This document shows, one piece after another, positions 6,668 to 14,246 of a stretch of 14,278 nucleotides of DNA; within the stretch, counting starts at the first letter, position 1; every line of letters starts with the position of its first letter. Source of the DNA: Bacteroidales bacterium (GTDB lineage: Bacteria; Bacteroidota; Bacteroidia; Bacteroidales; UBA4181); the NCBI GenBank assembly GCA_031287245.1, contig JAITTD010000320.1, positions 1 to 14,278 on the forward strand. Reading direction: 5' to 3'. Position numbers and translations under genes: made by a program. Under the pieces are notes generated by a model, which worked only from the letters and a program-made list of their open reading frames with translations, was not told where the DNA came from and did not search any database.

Positions 6668-8140
6668 TCAGGGCATCGCCGGTAATGACCAACCATCGCG
6701 ATAAGCATGCTTAATCAGTTCGCCGGCATAGTCAGCCGCACTAACGGCAGTGTTGCCTTTGACAATTGTAGGATGCCCGTCCACCACTTTCAACTCTGAG
6801 GAAGCGACTGTGATTTTGTCGTTATCGGTGATGTTGGTGAATCGCATATTGTTGCCATCCCAGTTCAGTTCCTTGTTCAGTACCTGCAAACGGACAGCCA
6901 ATACTCCCATTACCACCATTTCGTTGAAAGGACCGGCTTCGCTGAAGTCGGAAGCGGTCGGAACGCGATTTTCAGGGCTTTCTTTGCAAGCGCGTACCCA
7001 ATCCATTTCGTGGCTGATGGTGATTTCGCGCTGTGTTTTGGGCGCCACAGGTTTACGTCCCGAAAGCAACCACGGTCTTACGCCGTAGCAACCGCAAATG
7101 AGCGTATCTTTGGTGCCGTGGAAAATCACTCCACCGCCATCGTCCATCAAATCTTTGCCTGCGGGCCAGCCTTGGGGCATCAGGGGCTTGATACCGCCGT
7201 CAGACCATGTTATTTCCACTTCGGGGAATTTCACTTTTTTGATGCCGGGAACGTTGCGCGCGGGAAATACCAAATGCACGGTTTGTGCTGTGGGGGCGCA
7301 ATCGGGCAACAGTGCGGTCGAACTGCCCTGTACTTTTGTCGGATAACCCAGTTTCAAACTTTTGAAGATGGGGTGCATGATGTGGCAAGCCATATCACCG
7401 AGAGCGCCTGTGCCGTAGTCCCACCAGCCGCGCCAGTTCCAAGGATGGTACACTTCGTGGTAGGGACGCATTTTGGCAGGTCCGGTGAACAAGTCCCAGT
7501 TCAGGTTGTCGGGAACCCACATGCCCTGTTTGGGCGCTTCCAAGCCCTGCGGCCAAAGCGGACGGTTGGTGTAGGTATCTACACGCTTCACTTCGCCGAT
7601 CTCGCCGTTCCAAATCCAGTCGCAAACCTGACGAACGCCTTCGCCCGAACTGCCTTGATTACCCATCTGGGTGGCTAACTTGTATTTGGCTGCCAGTTTG
7701 GTGAGCAAACGGGATTCGTAAACGGTGTGTGTCAAAGGTTTTTGCACATATACGTGTTTGCCCAGCGTCATGCCGGTAGCGGCAATGATGGCGTGGGTGT
7801 GGTCGGCTGTGGCAACGATAACGGCATCAATGGATTTGCCCATTTCGTCGTACATCTTGCGCCAATCCCAGTATTTTTTTGCATTGGGATGTTCTTTGAA
7901 TGTTCCTGCTGCGTAATTCCAATCGACATCGCAGAGGGCTACGATGTTTTCTGTCTGTTTTACGGCATTGATGTTGCCATGCCCCATTCCGCCAACGCCT
8001 ACGCCGGCGATATTCAGTTTGTCGCTGGGCGCTTTATGTCCCAACGTGCTTCCCATGACATTGCTGGGAACAATCGTAAACGCTGCTGCGGCTGTCGCAG
8101 ACGTCCCGATAAATGACCTTCTTGATACTTTATTCTTCAT
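6668..8140 (-). CDS. Tat-exported Gfo/Idh/MocA oxidoreductase (copy A, operonic with DUF1080)
   Basis: A 490-residue NAD(P)-dependent sugar oxidoreductase. The N-terminus MKNKVSRRSFIG carries the twin-arginine motif (Arg7, Arg8) followed by an Ala-rich hydrophobic stretch ending near VMG (residue 30). This implies export in folded form with cofactor already bound. The Rossmann glycine loop is GVGVGGMG (46-53). TADHTHAIIAA (111-121) and HVYVQKPLTHTVYE (129-142) give the lysine motif, here QKP rather than the textbook EKP. The C-terminal sugar-binding domain has GNQGSSGEGVRQ (160-171) and WNWRGWWDYGTGALGDMACH (234-253), with His253 and His256 as likely active-site residues. It is the first gene of an operon with the DUF1080 lipoprotein and has its own promoter (8220-8251). 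I infer C3 oxidation of a glycoside in the periplasm. It is a close paralogue of the gene at 8350-9825. Confidence 0.92.
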   Translation of the reverse strand: MKNKVSRRSFIGTSATAAAAFTIVPSNVMGSTLGHKAPSDKLNIAGVGVGGMGHGNINAVKQTENIVALCDVDWNYAAGTFKEHPNAKKYWDWRKMYDEMGKSIDAVIVATADHTHAIIAATGMTLGKHVYVQKPLTHTVYESRLLTKLAAKYKLATQMGNQGSSGEGVRQVCDWIWNGEIGEVKRVDTYTNRPLWPQGLEAPKQGMWVPDNLNWDLFTGPAKMRPYHEVYHPWNWRGWWDYGTGALGDMACHIMHPIFKSLKLGYPTKVQGSSTALLPDCAPTAQTVHLVFPARNVPGIKKVKFPEVEITWSDGGIKPLMPQGWPAGKDLMDDGGGVIFHGTKDTLICGCYGVRPWLLSGRKPVAPKTQREITISHEMDWVRACKESPENRVPTASDFSEAGPFNEMVVMGVLAVRLQVLNKELNWDGNNMRFTNITDNDKITVASSELKVVDGHPTIVKGNTAVSAADYAGELIKHAYRDGWSLPAMP

Positions 8141-8194
8141 TGTATATTTGCTATTATAATATTGATTTTTACCTATTTACACTTTATTGTTCAG

Positions 8195-8208
8195 TGATTG
8201 CTTCATCA
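8195..8208 (-). promoter_or_regulatory. Small 5'-leader hairpin of oxidoreductase copy A
   Basis: On the minus strand TGAT and ATCA flank the 6-base loop GAAGCA, 54 bases upstream of the ATG and close to the predicted transcript 5' end. A similar hairpin occupies the same place in front of copy B (9882-9900). The stem is only 4 bp, so the case rests on the parallel. Confidence 0.3.
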
Positions 8209-8219
8209 TTAAATCGACA

Positions 8220-8251
8220 CAAAGATGATGAAAAAATCTTTTATTTCCAAA
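8220..8251 (-). promoter_or_regulatory. Promoter of oxidoreductase copy A / DUF1080 operon
   Basis: Read on the minus strand: TTTG (8248-8251), 20 bases, then CATCTTTG (8220-8227). This matches the Bacteroidota consensus TTTG-N19-21-TAnnTTTG at all but one base. The leader to the ATG at 8140 would be about 75 bases. Confidence 0.65.
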
Positions 8252-8280
8252 CAATTCTTACAATTTTTCAAAAAAAATCC

Positions 8281-8329
8281 AAAAAAAATCCTCACTCTCA
8301 TTTGAAAATCAAACGTTGAGTGAGGATTT
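8281..8329 (-). terminator. Intrinsic terminator after oxidoreductase copy B
   Basis: On the minus strand a 12-bp perfect stem, AAATCCTCACTC with GAGTGAGGATTT (8286-8297 and 8318-8329), encloses a 20-base loop that itself contains a TTTGA/TCAAA mini-stem. A run of T follows directly (8281-8285), and a second T-run lies a few bases on. It starts about 20 bases after the stop of the gene at 8350, so it separates copy B from copy A. Confidence 0.85.
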
Positions 8330-8349
8330 CTTATTAAAACATTGCTACA

Positions 8350-9825
8350 TTAAGGCATAGCCGGAAGGTTCCAGCCGTCGCGATAAGTATGCTTGATCAA
8401 TTCCTGGGCAAAAGCCTTGGCATTGAGTTTGTCGGTGTATTTTTTATCAAATTTCGGATCGCCGTCCACTACGTGAAAATCATCGGAAATCACAAACTGT
8501 AATTGATCGGTGTCTGAAATATTGGTAAATTGCATATTGGGACCGTCCCAGAACAATTCTCTTTTCAAGCCTTGCAGACGAACAGCCAATACGCCCATCA
8601 CTACCATTTCGTTGAACGGACCGGCTTCGCTGAAGTCGGACGCCGTCGGAACGCGATTTTCAGGGCTTTCCTTGCAAGCGCGTACCCAATCCATTTCGTG
8701 GCTGACGGTGATTTCGCGCTGTGTTTTGGGCGAGTTGGGCTTTCTGCCTGAAAGCAACCAGGGTTCGCCGCCATAGCAACTGCAAATCAAGGTATCCTTT
8801 GTGCCATGGAAGATAACAGGACCGCCTTCGTCCAATCGTTTGTCTTTGGGGAAACCGACAGGCAGGAACGGTACGATACCGCCATCTGTCCAATATACTT
8901 CCACTTCGGGATATTTCACTTTTTTGTTTGTGGGGATGTTACGCGCAGGGAAGGTTAAGCGTACGCTTTGTGCCGTAGGTGCGCAATCGGTGAGTAACAA
9001 GGTTGAACTTCCCTGTACTTTGGTGGGATAGCCTAATTTCAGACCTTTGAAAATCGGATGCATGATGTGGCAAGCCATATCTCCGAGAGCGCCTGTGCCA
9101 TAGTCCCACCATCCACGCCAGTTCCACGGGTGATAGATTTCGTGATAAGGGCGCAATTTTGCCGGACCGGTGAATAAATCCCAATCCAAGTTTTCGGGAA
9201 CCCACATACCCTGTTTGGGGGCATTCAAGCCCTGAGGCCAGATGGGGCGGTTGGTTGAGCAATCTACTCTTTTTACTTCGCCTATTTCGCCGGCGGAAAT
9301 CCAGTCGCAAATTTGACGGACACCGGAGCCTGAACTGCCTTGATTACCCATTTGGGTAGCTACTTTGTGCTTGGCAGCCAGTTTGGTGAGCAGACGGGAT
9401 TCATAAACGGTGTGTGTCAAAGGTTTTTGAACATACACGTGTTTGCCCAGCGTCATAGCGGTAGCGGCAATGATGGCGTGGGTGTGGTCGGCTGTGGCAA
9501 CAACGACTGCGTCAATTGATTTGCCTAACTCATCGTACATTCTGCGCCAATCCTTGTACTTTTTCGCACCCGGGTTTTCAGCAAATGTTTTAGCGGCGTA
9601 TTTCCAGTCCACATCGCAGAGTGCTACAATGTTTTCTGTCTGTTTTACGGCATTGATGTTGCCACGCCCCATACCACCAATGCCTACGCCGGCGATATTC
9701 AGTTTGTCACTCGGCGCTTTATGTCCCAGCGTACTTCCCATTGCATGGCTGGGAATGATGGTAAAAGCTGCGGCTGCCGTCGCCGTTGTACCTAAAAAGG
9801 TTCTTCTTGATACTTTGTCTTTCAT
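8350..9825 (-). CDS. Tat-exported Gfo/Idh/MocA oxidoreductase (copy B)
   Basis: A 491-residue paralogue of the gene at 6668-8140, collinear over the whole length and by eye identical at roughly three quarters or more of positions. It has the twin-arginine start MKDKVSRRTFLG, the Rossmann loop GVGIGGMG, the same QKPLTHTVYE lysine motif and the same WNWRGWWDYGTGALGDMACH block, so it should be catalytically competent. Differences concentrate in the loop around residues 295-345 and in the C-terminal 60 residues apart from the last dozen; these may tune the substrate. It is a single-gene unit: its own promoter (9909-9940) and a strong terminator (8281-8329) set it apart from copy A and DUF1080. 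No sugar-uptake (SusCD) or glycosidase gene is nearby to suggest the substrate. The role is inferred to be periplasmic oxidation of glycosides. Confidence 0.92.
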   Translation of the reverse strand: MKDKVSRRTFLGTTATAAAAFTIIPSHAMGSTLGHKAPSDKLNIAGVGIGGMGRGNINAVKQTENIVALCDVDWKYAAKTFAENPGAKKYKDWRRMYDELGKSIDAVVVATADHTHAIIAATAMTLGKHVYVQKPLTHTVYESRLLTKLAAKHKVATQMGNQGSSGSGVRQICDWISAGEIGEVKRVDCSTNRPIWPQGLNAPKQGMWVPENLDWDLFTGPAKLRPYHEIYHPWNWRGWWDYGTGALGDMACHIMHPIFKGLKLGYPTKVQGSSTLLLTDCAPTAQSVRLTFPARNIPTNKKVKYPEVEVYWTDGGIVPFLPVGFPKDKRLDEGGPVIFHGTKDTLICSCYGGEPWLLSGRKPNSPKTQREITVSHEMDWVRACKESPENRVPTASDFSEAGPFNEMVVMGVLAVRLQGLKRELFWDGPNMQFTNISDTDQLQFVISDDFHVVDGDPKFDKKYTDKLNAKAFAQELIKHTYRDGWNLPAMP

Positions 9826-9881
9826 TTGTTTAATATAATGATTTTAAGATAATTATATAAATACTTTCCTATTTATAATTG

Positions 9882-9900
9882 AATGGTTCTCTTCACCATT
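9882..9900 (-). promoter_or_regulatory. 5'-leader hairpin of oxidoreductase copy B
   Basis: On the minus strand AATGGT and ACCATT form a perfect 6-bp stem around the loop GAAGAGA, 56 bases upstream of the ATG and just after the predicted transcript start. It matches in position and loop the hairpin before copy A. Confidence 0.4.
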
Positions 9901-9908
9901 TAACTTTA

Positions 9909-9940
9909 CAAAAATCAGAATAATTTTGTTAAAAATGAAA
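9909..9940 (-). promoter_or_regulatory. Promoter of oxidoreductase copy B
   Basis: On the minus strand: TTTC (9937-9940), 20 bases, then GATTTTTG (9909-9916). This is one mismatch in each half against TTTG-N19-21-TAnnTTTG. Spacing and leader length (about 77 bases) equal those of copy A, which supports it more than the match alone. Confidence 0.5.
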
Positions 9941-10035
9941 TTATTTAACAATTTTTATGAATTTATTGTTTTTTGACGTTCATACCAATCAACAACAATG
10001 TTGTGAACACTTGACATTATCCGGTCAGGTTCATG

Positions 10036-13000
10036 TCATTTTGCTATTTCTTTTTTCTCTTTTTTCTTTTTCAGAAATTCATACACAAGGGGCGCTGCAT
10101 TGAAGACGGAAGAATAGGTACCCACGAAAATACCTACCATTATAGCGAAGGCAAACCCGCGAATCATTTCGCCGCCAAAGATGAAGATTATCAAAAGGAC
10201 GAAAACGGTGGATAATGATGTATTCATGGTACGACCCAATGTGCTGTTGATAGCCTGATTATACACATCCTTAATGTCCCGTTTGGGATAGAGCGCTACA
10301 TATTCTCTGATACGGTCGAAGATGATCACGGTATCGTTGATGGAGTAACCAATCACTGTAAGGATGGCTGCGATAAAATGCTGGTCTATCTCTAAGGAGA
10401 AAGGCATGATTTTGTATAGCAGCGAATACAGTCCTAACATGATAATTGCATCGTGTAAAAGAGAGATTACAGAGCCTAAACCGAACTGCCAATCGCGGAA
10501 TTGTACGAAAATGTAAAAGAACATCACTATCAGCGACAGGATAACGGCTATGACGGCATTCACTTTTATGTCGTCAGCAATGCTTGCGCCAACTTTTTGG
10601 GCGCCCATCAAATTTTCGGTGCGGAATTGTTCGCTTGTAGTGCCGTCTTTCAACAAAGGTTTTGCCCCCTCATACAGTCTTGCTTCCACGATGCTGTCCA
10701 CATTGGCAGTGAATTCAGGGTCTTGCTCTTCTTTCATCAGATAATCGGTGGTGATTTTCACCTGATTGTTCGAGCCGAAAGTTTTTACTTCCGGTGCATT
10801 GTTTTCAAAGGCTGTTCTCAATGATGCCTGCAAATCCTGCGTGTTGACCGCATCGTCGAAACGTACGGTATAACTGCGCCCGCCTGTGAAATCAATCCCC
10901 ATATTAAAGCCTTGTACGATGATGGATATTAAGCCTATTCCAATGATAGTCAATGATATGGCATAGCCTTTTCGGCGAAAGCCGATAAAATCCCACTTGG
11001 CATTCTTGAAGATATTGGCAGTTGCCGGAATGGAGAATTTGATGGTTTTGTTGGCGTCCAACATCCTTTCTAAAATAAGGCGGGAGATAAAAATCGAAGT
11101 AAACAGTGAGGTCAGAATACCCAGCACCAAGGTGGTGGCAAAACCCTGAATAGGACCTGTACCGAAAACATACAGCACAAGACCTACAAGAAACGAAGTG
11201 ACGTTACCGTCAATGATGGCAGAATAGGCATTTTTGTAACCGTCGGCAACGGCAAGCCGCGCCCCCTTTCCCGCTCGCAGTTCCTCTCGGATACGCTCAA
11301 AAATGATGATATTTGCATCGTCTGCCATACCCAGCGTTAGCACGATACCGGCAATACCCGGCAAGGTGAGCACTGCGCCCAGCGAGGCTAACACGCCCAT
11401 CAGGAAAAACATGTTCACCAACAGGGCGGTATCGGCAATTAAACCGGCATTGCTGTAATAAAACGCCAAGTAAAGCATCACCACAATGAGCGCCATGGCG
11501 AATGAAATCAACCCTGCTTTGATGGATTCCGTACCCAGGGTAGGTCCTACTACTTCGGACTGAATGATGGTCGCTTTGGCGGGAAGTTTGCCTGATTTGA
11601 GGATATTGGAAAGGTCGGTGGCTTCGTTGATGCTGAAATCGCCGGTAATCTGCGAACGTCCACCTGGGATTTCGTCATTGACGCGAGGCGCTGAATATAC
11701 GCTGTTGTCCAATACGATGGCTATGCAACGACCTTTGTTTTCTTTGGTCATTCGCGCCCATGTCTGTGCGCCTTCGTGGTTCATGGTCATGGAAACTTCG
11801 GCTGCGGAACCGCCCTGCTGGCGGAAATCTGCGCGAGCATCGGTAATCACATCACCGCCTAAGGGAGGACGACCGTCACGACCGGTTTCCTTGATGGCGT
11901 GCAATTCAAACAGATTGGTCTCTTTTTTGGTTTTGGGGTCTTTCCATGATTTTACTGCCCAAATGAAGCGCAGATTTTCCGGAAAAATTTTCCTGCTACG
12001 GGCTAATGCCAAATAACTGTTCACTTTTGCCGTATCTCTTTCAGCGGACATTCCCACCACAGAGCCTTCGAGCAACTGCCCCTGATATTGGTGTGGCTTT
12101 AACACGGAGAAGAGAGGATCGTTCAAAGCGTCGTTTTGCAAGGTATCGGTAGCGGATTTCAGGCTGTCGTCCGGTTGGGACAAACGCCCCAGCAAGCCGT
12201 CCTGACTTTCCGGCTCCTGCGTTACAACTGCCTGTCCCGTTGAATCGGATTCCGTTGTTGCCGAAATTACGCTTTCAGTTGCCTTTTTAGCATCTGCAAT
12301 TTCCTTGATTAGGGCATTGGCTTGCAACAGATAGTTGAAAACCTCTTGATTTTCGTAAGTTTCCCAAAATTCCAGATTGGCAGAACCCTGCAAAAGTTTT
12401 TTGACACGTTCATGTTCATGCACGCCGGGCAGTTCCACCAAAATACGTCCGGCGGTTTCCAACTGCTGGATATTGGGTTGAACTACGCCAAACTTGTCGA
12501 TACGCGAACGGATGATGTTGAAAGCATTGTCTATCGCGCTTTTCGACTCTTTGCGCAACACGTTGATAACATCGCTGTTGGAGGCATCAAACTTGATTTT
12601 ATCACTCAGTTCGGGTGTACGAAAGATAGCAGCCAACTGAGCGTTGGGGTCGATGGCTCTGAATGCCCGCTCAAAGAGCGTCAGAAAATCGTCCGTACTG
12701 TTCTGTTGCATTTTCAACGCATCTGCCAAAGCCTGATTGAAGGTGGGGTCGATACTGTAATTGGACAGCGCCTTCACCACATCGGCAACCGACACTTCCA
12801 AAATCACGTTCATACCGCCTTTCAAGTCAAGACCAAGGTTGATTTCACGACCTTTACATTCTTTATAGGTGTATTTACGCAAACCTAAGAAGTTGAAAAT
12901 CGGTTCATTGGAAATCGAATCCAAATAACGATTTTTCTTGTCATAATCTACGGTCGTATTTTCACCATCTATGATGGTAGCATATTTTTCTGCCTCTTTT

Positions 13001-13095
13001 TCAGCAGTATATGTCTTCCACGTAAATAACAACTGATACAAGCACACTAATGCCATTGCTATGGCAAACGTCCTGATGATTCCTTTATTCCGCAT
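10036..13095 (-). CDS. secDF: Fused protein translocase SecDF
   Basis: A 1,019-residue inner-membrane protein joining SecD and SecF, the proton-driven RND-type partner that helps pull exported proteins out of SecYEG. SecD half: TM1 (about residues 6-25), INLGLDLKGGMNVILEV (85-101), a large periplasmic domain with IIRSRIDKFGV (194-204), ILVELPGV (218-225) and ITGDFSINEATDLSNILKSG (483-502), then five TM segments with the TM4 motif GMADDANIIIFERIREE (589-605). SecF half: a TM near 711-728, NMGIDFTGGRSYTVRF (731-746), further TMs, and GYSINDTVIIFDRIREY (916-932). A Ser/Thr/Gln/Glu-rich insert (about 270-325) interrupts the SecD periplasmic domain. Asp593 corresponds to the conserved proton-path aspartate (E. 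coli SecD Asp519); residue 592 is also Asp, where Val is common. The Lys-rich tail KKKKEKKEIAK is cytoplasmic. It has its own -7 element upstream. Confidence 0.97.
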   Translation of the reverse strand: MRNKGIIRTFAIAMALVCLYQLLFTWKTYTAEKEAEKYATIIDGENTTVDYDKKNRYLDSISNEPIFNFLGLRKYTYKECKGREINLGLDLKGGMNVILEVSVADVVKALSNYSIDPTFNQALADALKMQQNSTDDFLTLFERAFRAIDPNAQLAAIFRTPELSDKIKFDASNSDVINVLRKESKSAIDNAFNIIRSRIDKFGVVQPNIQQLETAGRILVELPGVHEHERVKKLLQGSANLEFWETYENQEVFNYLLQANALIKEIADAKKATESVISATTESDSTGQAVVTQEPESQDGLLGRLSQPDDSLKSATDTLQNDALNDPLFSVLKPHQYQGQLLEGSVVGMSAERDTAKVNSYLALARSRKIFPENLRFIWAVKSWKDPKTKKETNLFELHAIKETGRDGRPPLGGDVITDARADFRQQGGSAAEVSMTMNHEGAQTWARMTKENKGRCIAIVLDNSVYSAPRVNDEIPGGRSQITGDFSINEATDLSNILKSGKLPAKATIIQSEVVGPTLGTESIKAGLISFAMALIVVMLYLAFYYSNAGLIADTALLVNMFFLMGVLASLGAVLTLPGIAGIVLTLGMADDANIIIFERIREELRAGKGARLAVADGYKNAYSAIIDGNVTSFLVGLVLYVFGTGPIQGFATTLVLGILTSLFTSIFISRLILERMLDANKTIKFSIPATANIFKNAKWDFIGFRRKGYAISLTIIGIGLISIIVQGFNMGIDFTGGRSYTVRFDDAVNTQDLQASLRTAFENNAPEVKTFGSNNQVKITTDYLMKEEQDPEFTANVDSIVEARLYEGAKPLLKDGTTSEQFRTENLMGAQKVGASIADDIKVNAVIAVILSLIVMFFYIFVQFRDWQFGLGSVISLLHDAIIMLGLYSLLYKIMPFSLEIDQHFIAAILTVIGYSINDTVIIFDRIREYVALYPKRDIKDVYNQAINSTLGRTMNTSLSTVFVLLIIFIFGGEMIRGFAFAIMVGIFVGTYSSVFNAAPLVYEFLKKKKEKKEIAK

Positions 13096-13145
13096 CGTAT
13101 CTATTAATTAATATAATATGTATGGTATTTTAAAAAATTTGCGCG

Positions 13146-13153
13146 CAAAGATA
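13146..13153 (-). promoter_or_regulatory. Candidate -7 promoter element for secDF
   Basis: Minus-strand TATCTTTG matches TAnnTTTG exactly and lies about 50 bases upstream of the ATG at 13095, in the 78-base gap after the phosphoesterase gene. The best -33 candidate is ATTG with a 17-base spacer, shorter than usual, at the edge of the upstream gene's stop. secDF may thus be transcribed both alone and from upstream. Confidence 0.5.
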
Positions 13154-13173
13154 CTACTTTTTTTTTATTCCAA

Positions 13174-14175
13174 TCATTTTTTCTTTTCAGGCAATGGGAA
13201 ATCGTCGGGAAATTTCACCTTATCGATGACAACTTCGTCATTCAGGCGCACCCAGGTGTCAAAACTTTTTGCGCCTTCGGTCAATTCAATCACTCTGACG
13301 CCGTTTTTCAGGTCGCCATAAGTGGTTTTGCTGCCCGACCAGCGTCCATAAGCCAGCGCTATGCCGTGATAATTGAAAATATAGTCATTTACGTGGTCGT
13401 GACCAACGAAAGTTCCCATCACATCGCCTTTTTCGAGCATGGCGGTGAACAAACCGGAGTTGATTTCGGGCGAACACACCTTTTCCTGCTGCACACCGGT
13501 GATTTGGTGTCCTTTTTCCAGATATACGGCACGGTATTCGAGCAGCGGAATATGGAAAAAAGCCAGCGCCGGAAGCGGAATGCCCGCGTTTGCCTTGGTA
13601 TATCTTTCGCTTTTGTTCTGATACCATTTCACCTGGTCGAAATGAATCCAGCCGTAGCCGTCAACCACCGGTTTTTGGGTGCTGTATTGATGGGAATCCA
13701 TCGCATACAGCACAAATGCTGTTTTTTTGCCCGTTTTATCCTTTATTTCGAGCGTATAGTTACCCCATCCGCTGACATTTTTTACTTTTTTCATGTCGCC
13801 GACATTCAGTGGGCTGTTCTGTACCAATTCTGACAGTTGCTCGTAGGTCAAGTCCTGTTCCGCATCGTGGTTGCCAAAAACCAGCGCCCACGGTATTTTT
13901 CGACTGATGACCGGCGCCAAAATCATGTCCAATCCGGCTTTATAGGGCTTTCCTGTGACCACATCGCCGGTAAAAAAGACCAAATCGGGCTGTTCGGCAT
14001 CCAACACCTGATTTAACATGGCGATGGTGGACTGTGAATGTTCCGAATCGGCTTTAATGTGCGAATCGGTTACCTGCACGATTTTAAACTTCCCATTGCC
14101 ATTGAACCTGAAATCGGCAGCCGCCAGATTGCCCAAGCACCCAACACAAACGAGTGCAGCAAAAAAACTTTTCAT
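13174..14175 (-). CDS. Exported calcineurin-like metallophosphoesterase
   Basis: A 333-residue protein with a signal peptide (MKSFFAALVCVGCLGNLAAA, cleavage near residue 20). The calcineurin-like phosphoesterase signature is complete: TDSH with Asp37 and His39, GD with Asp71 (FFTGDVV), GNHD with Asn102 and His103 (101-104), His208 in FFHIP, and GHDH with His259 and His261 (258-261). These residues bind the two metals of the active site. The order and spacing resemble the Dcr2-like group of purple-acid-phosphatase-related enzymes, so a periplasmic phosphomonoesterase or phosphodiesterase is likely; the substrate is unknown. The DSHQY segment (160-164) and GYGWIHFDQVKWYQ (173-186) are usual for this group. 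The ATG at 14175 gives a well-formed signal peptide. secDF follows in the same direction after 78 bases, but no functional link is evident. Confidence 0.93.
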   Translation of the reverse strand: MKSFFAALVCVGCLGNLAAADFRFNGNGKFKIVQVTDSHIKADSEHSQSTIAMLNQVLDAEQPDLVFFTGDVVTGKPYKAGLDMILAPVISRKIPWALVFGNHDAEQDLTYEQLSELVQNSPLNVGDMKKVKNVSGWGNYTLEIKDKTGKKTAFVLYAMDSHQYSTQKPVVDGYGWIHFDQVKWYQNKSERYTKANAGIPLPALAFFHIPLLEYRAVYLEKGHQITGVQQEKVCSPEINSGLFTAMLEKGDVMGTFVGHDHVNDYIFNYHGIALAYGRWSGSKTTYGDLKNGVRVIELTEGAKSFDTWVRLNDEVVIDKVKFPDDFPLPEKKK

Positions 14176-14216
14176 ATTGCGTAAATTGATGATTTAAAAA
14201 CTGACTGAAAAACGGC

Positions 14217-14246
14217 GCAAGTTACAAAAAAGAATGCAAACGCAAA
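14217..14246 (-). promoter_or_regulatory. Weak candidate promoter for the phosphoesterase gene
   Basis: On the minus strand TTTG (14243-14246) is followed after 18 bases by TAACTTGC (14217-14224), a one-base-short variant of TAnnTTTG. Position (about 42 bases before the ATG) is suitable but the match is imperfect. Confidence 0.3.

Noticed and set aside
7010..7678. 222-codon open frame on the plus strand opposite oxidoreductase copy A
   Set aside because: It is antisense to a clearly conserved gene. Its product is of odd composition with no recognisable motif, and the similar open stretch opposite copy B follows from the same codon usage.
9978..10038. Two hairpin-forming inverted repeats after secDF (9978-10008 and 10012-10038) as its terminator
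   Set aside because: Neither is followed by a T-run in the minus direction and stems are only 5-6 bp, so an intrinsic terminator cannot be claimed.
12322..12888. 188-codon plus-strand frame opposite secDF
   Set aside because: Lies fully within the conserved SecD coding sequence on the other strand; no family pattern and no promoter. A shadow frame.
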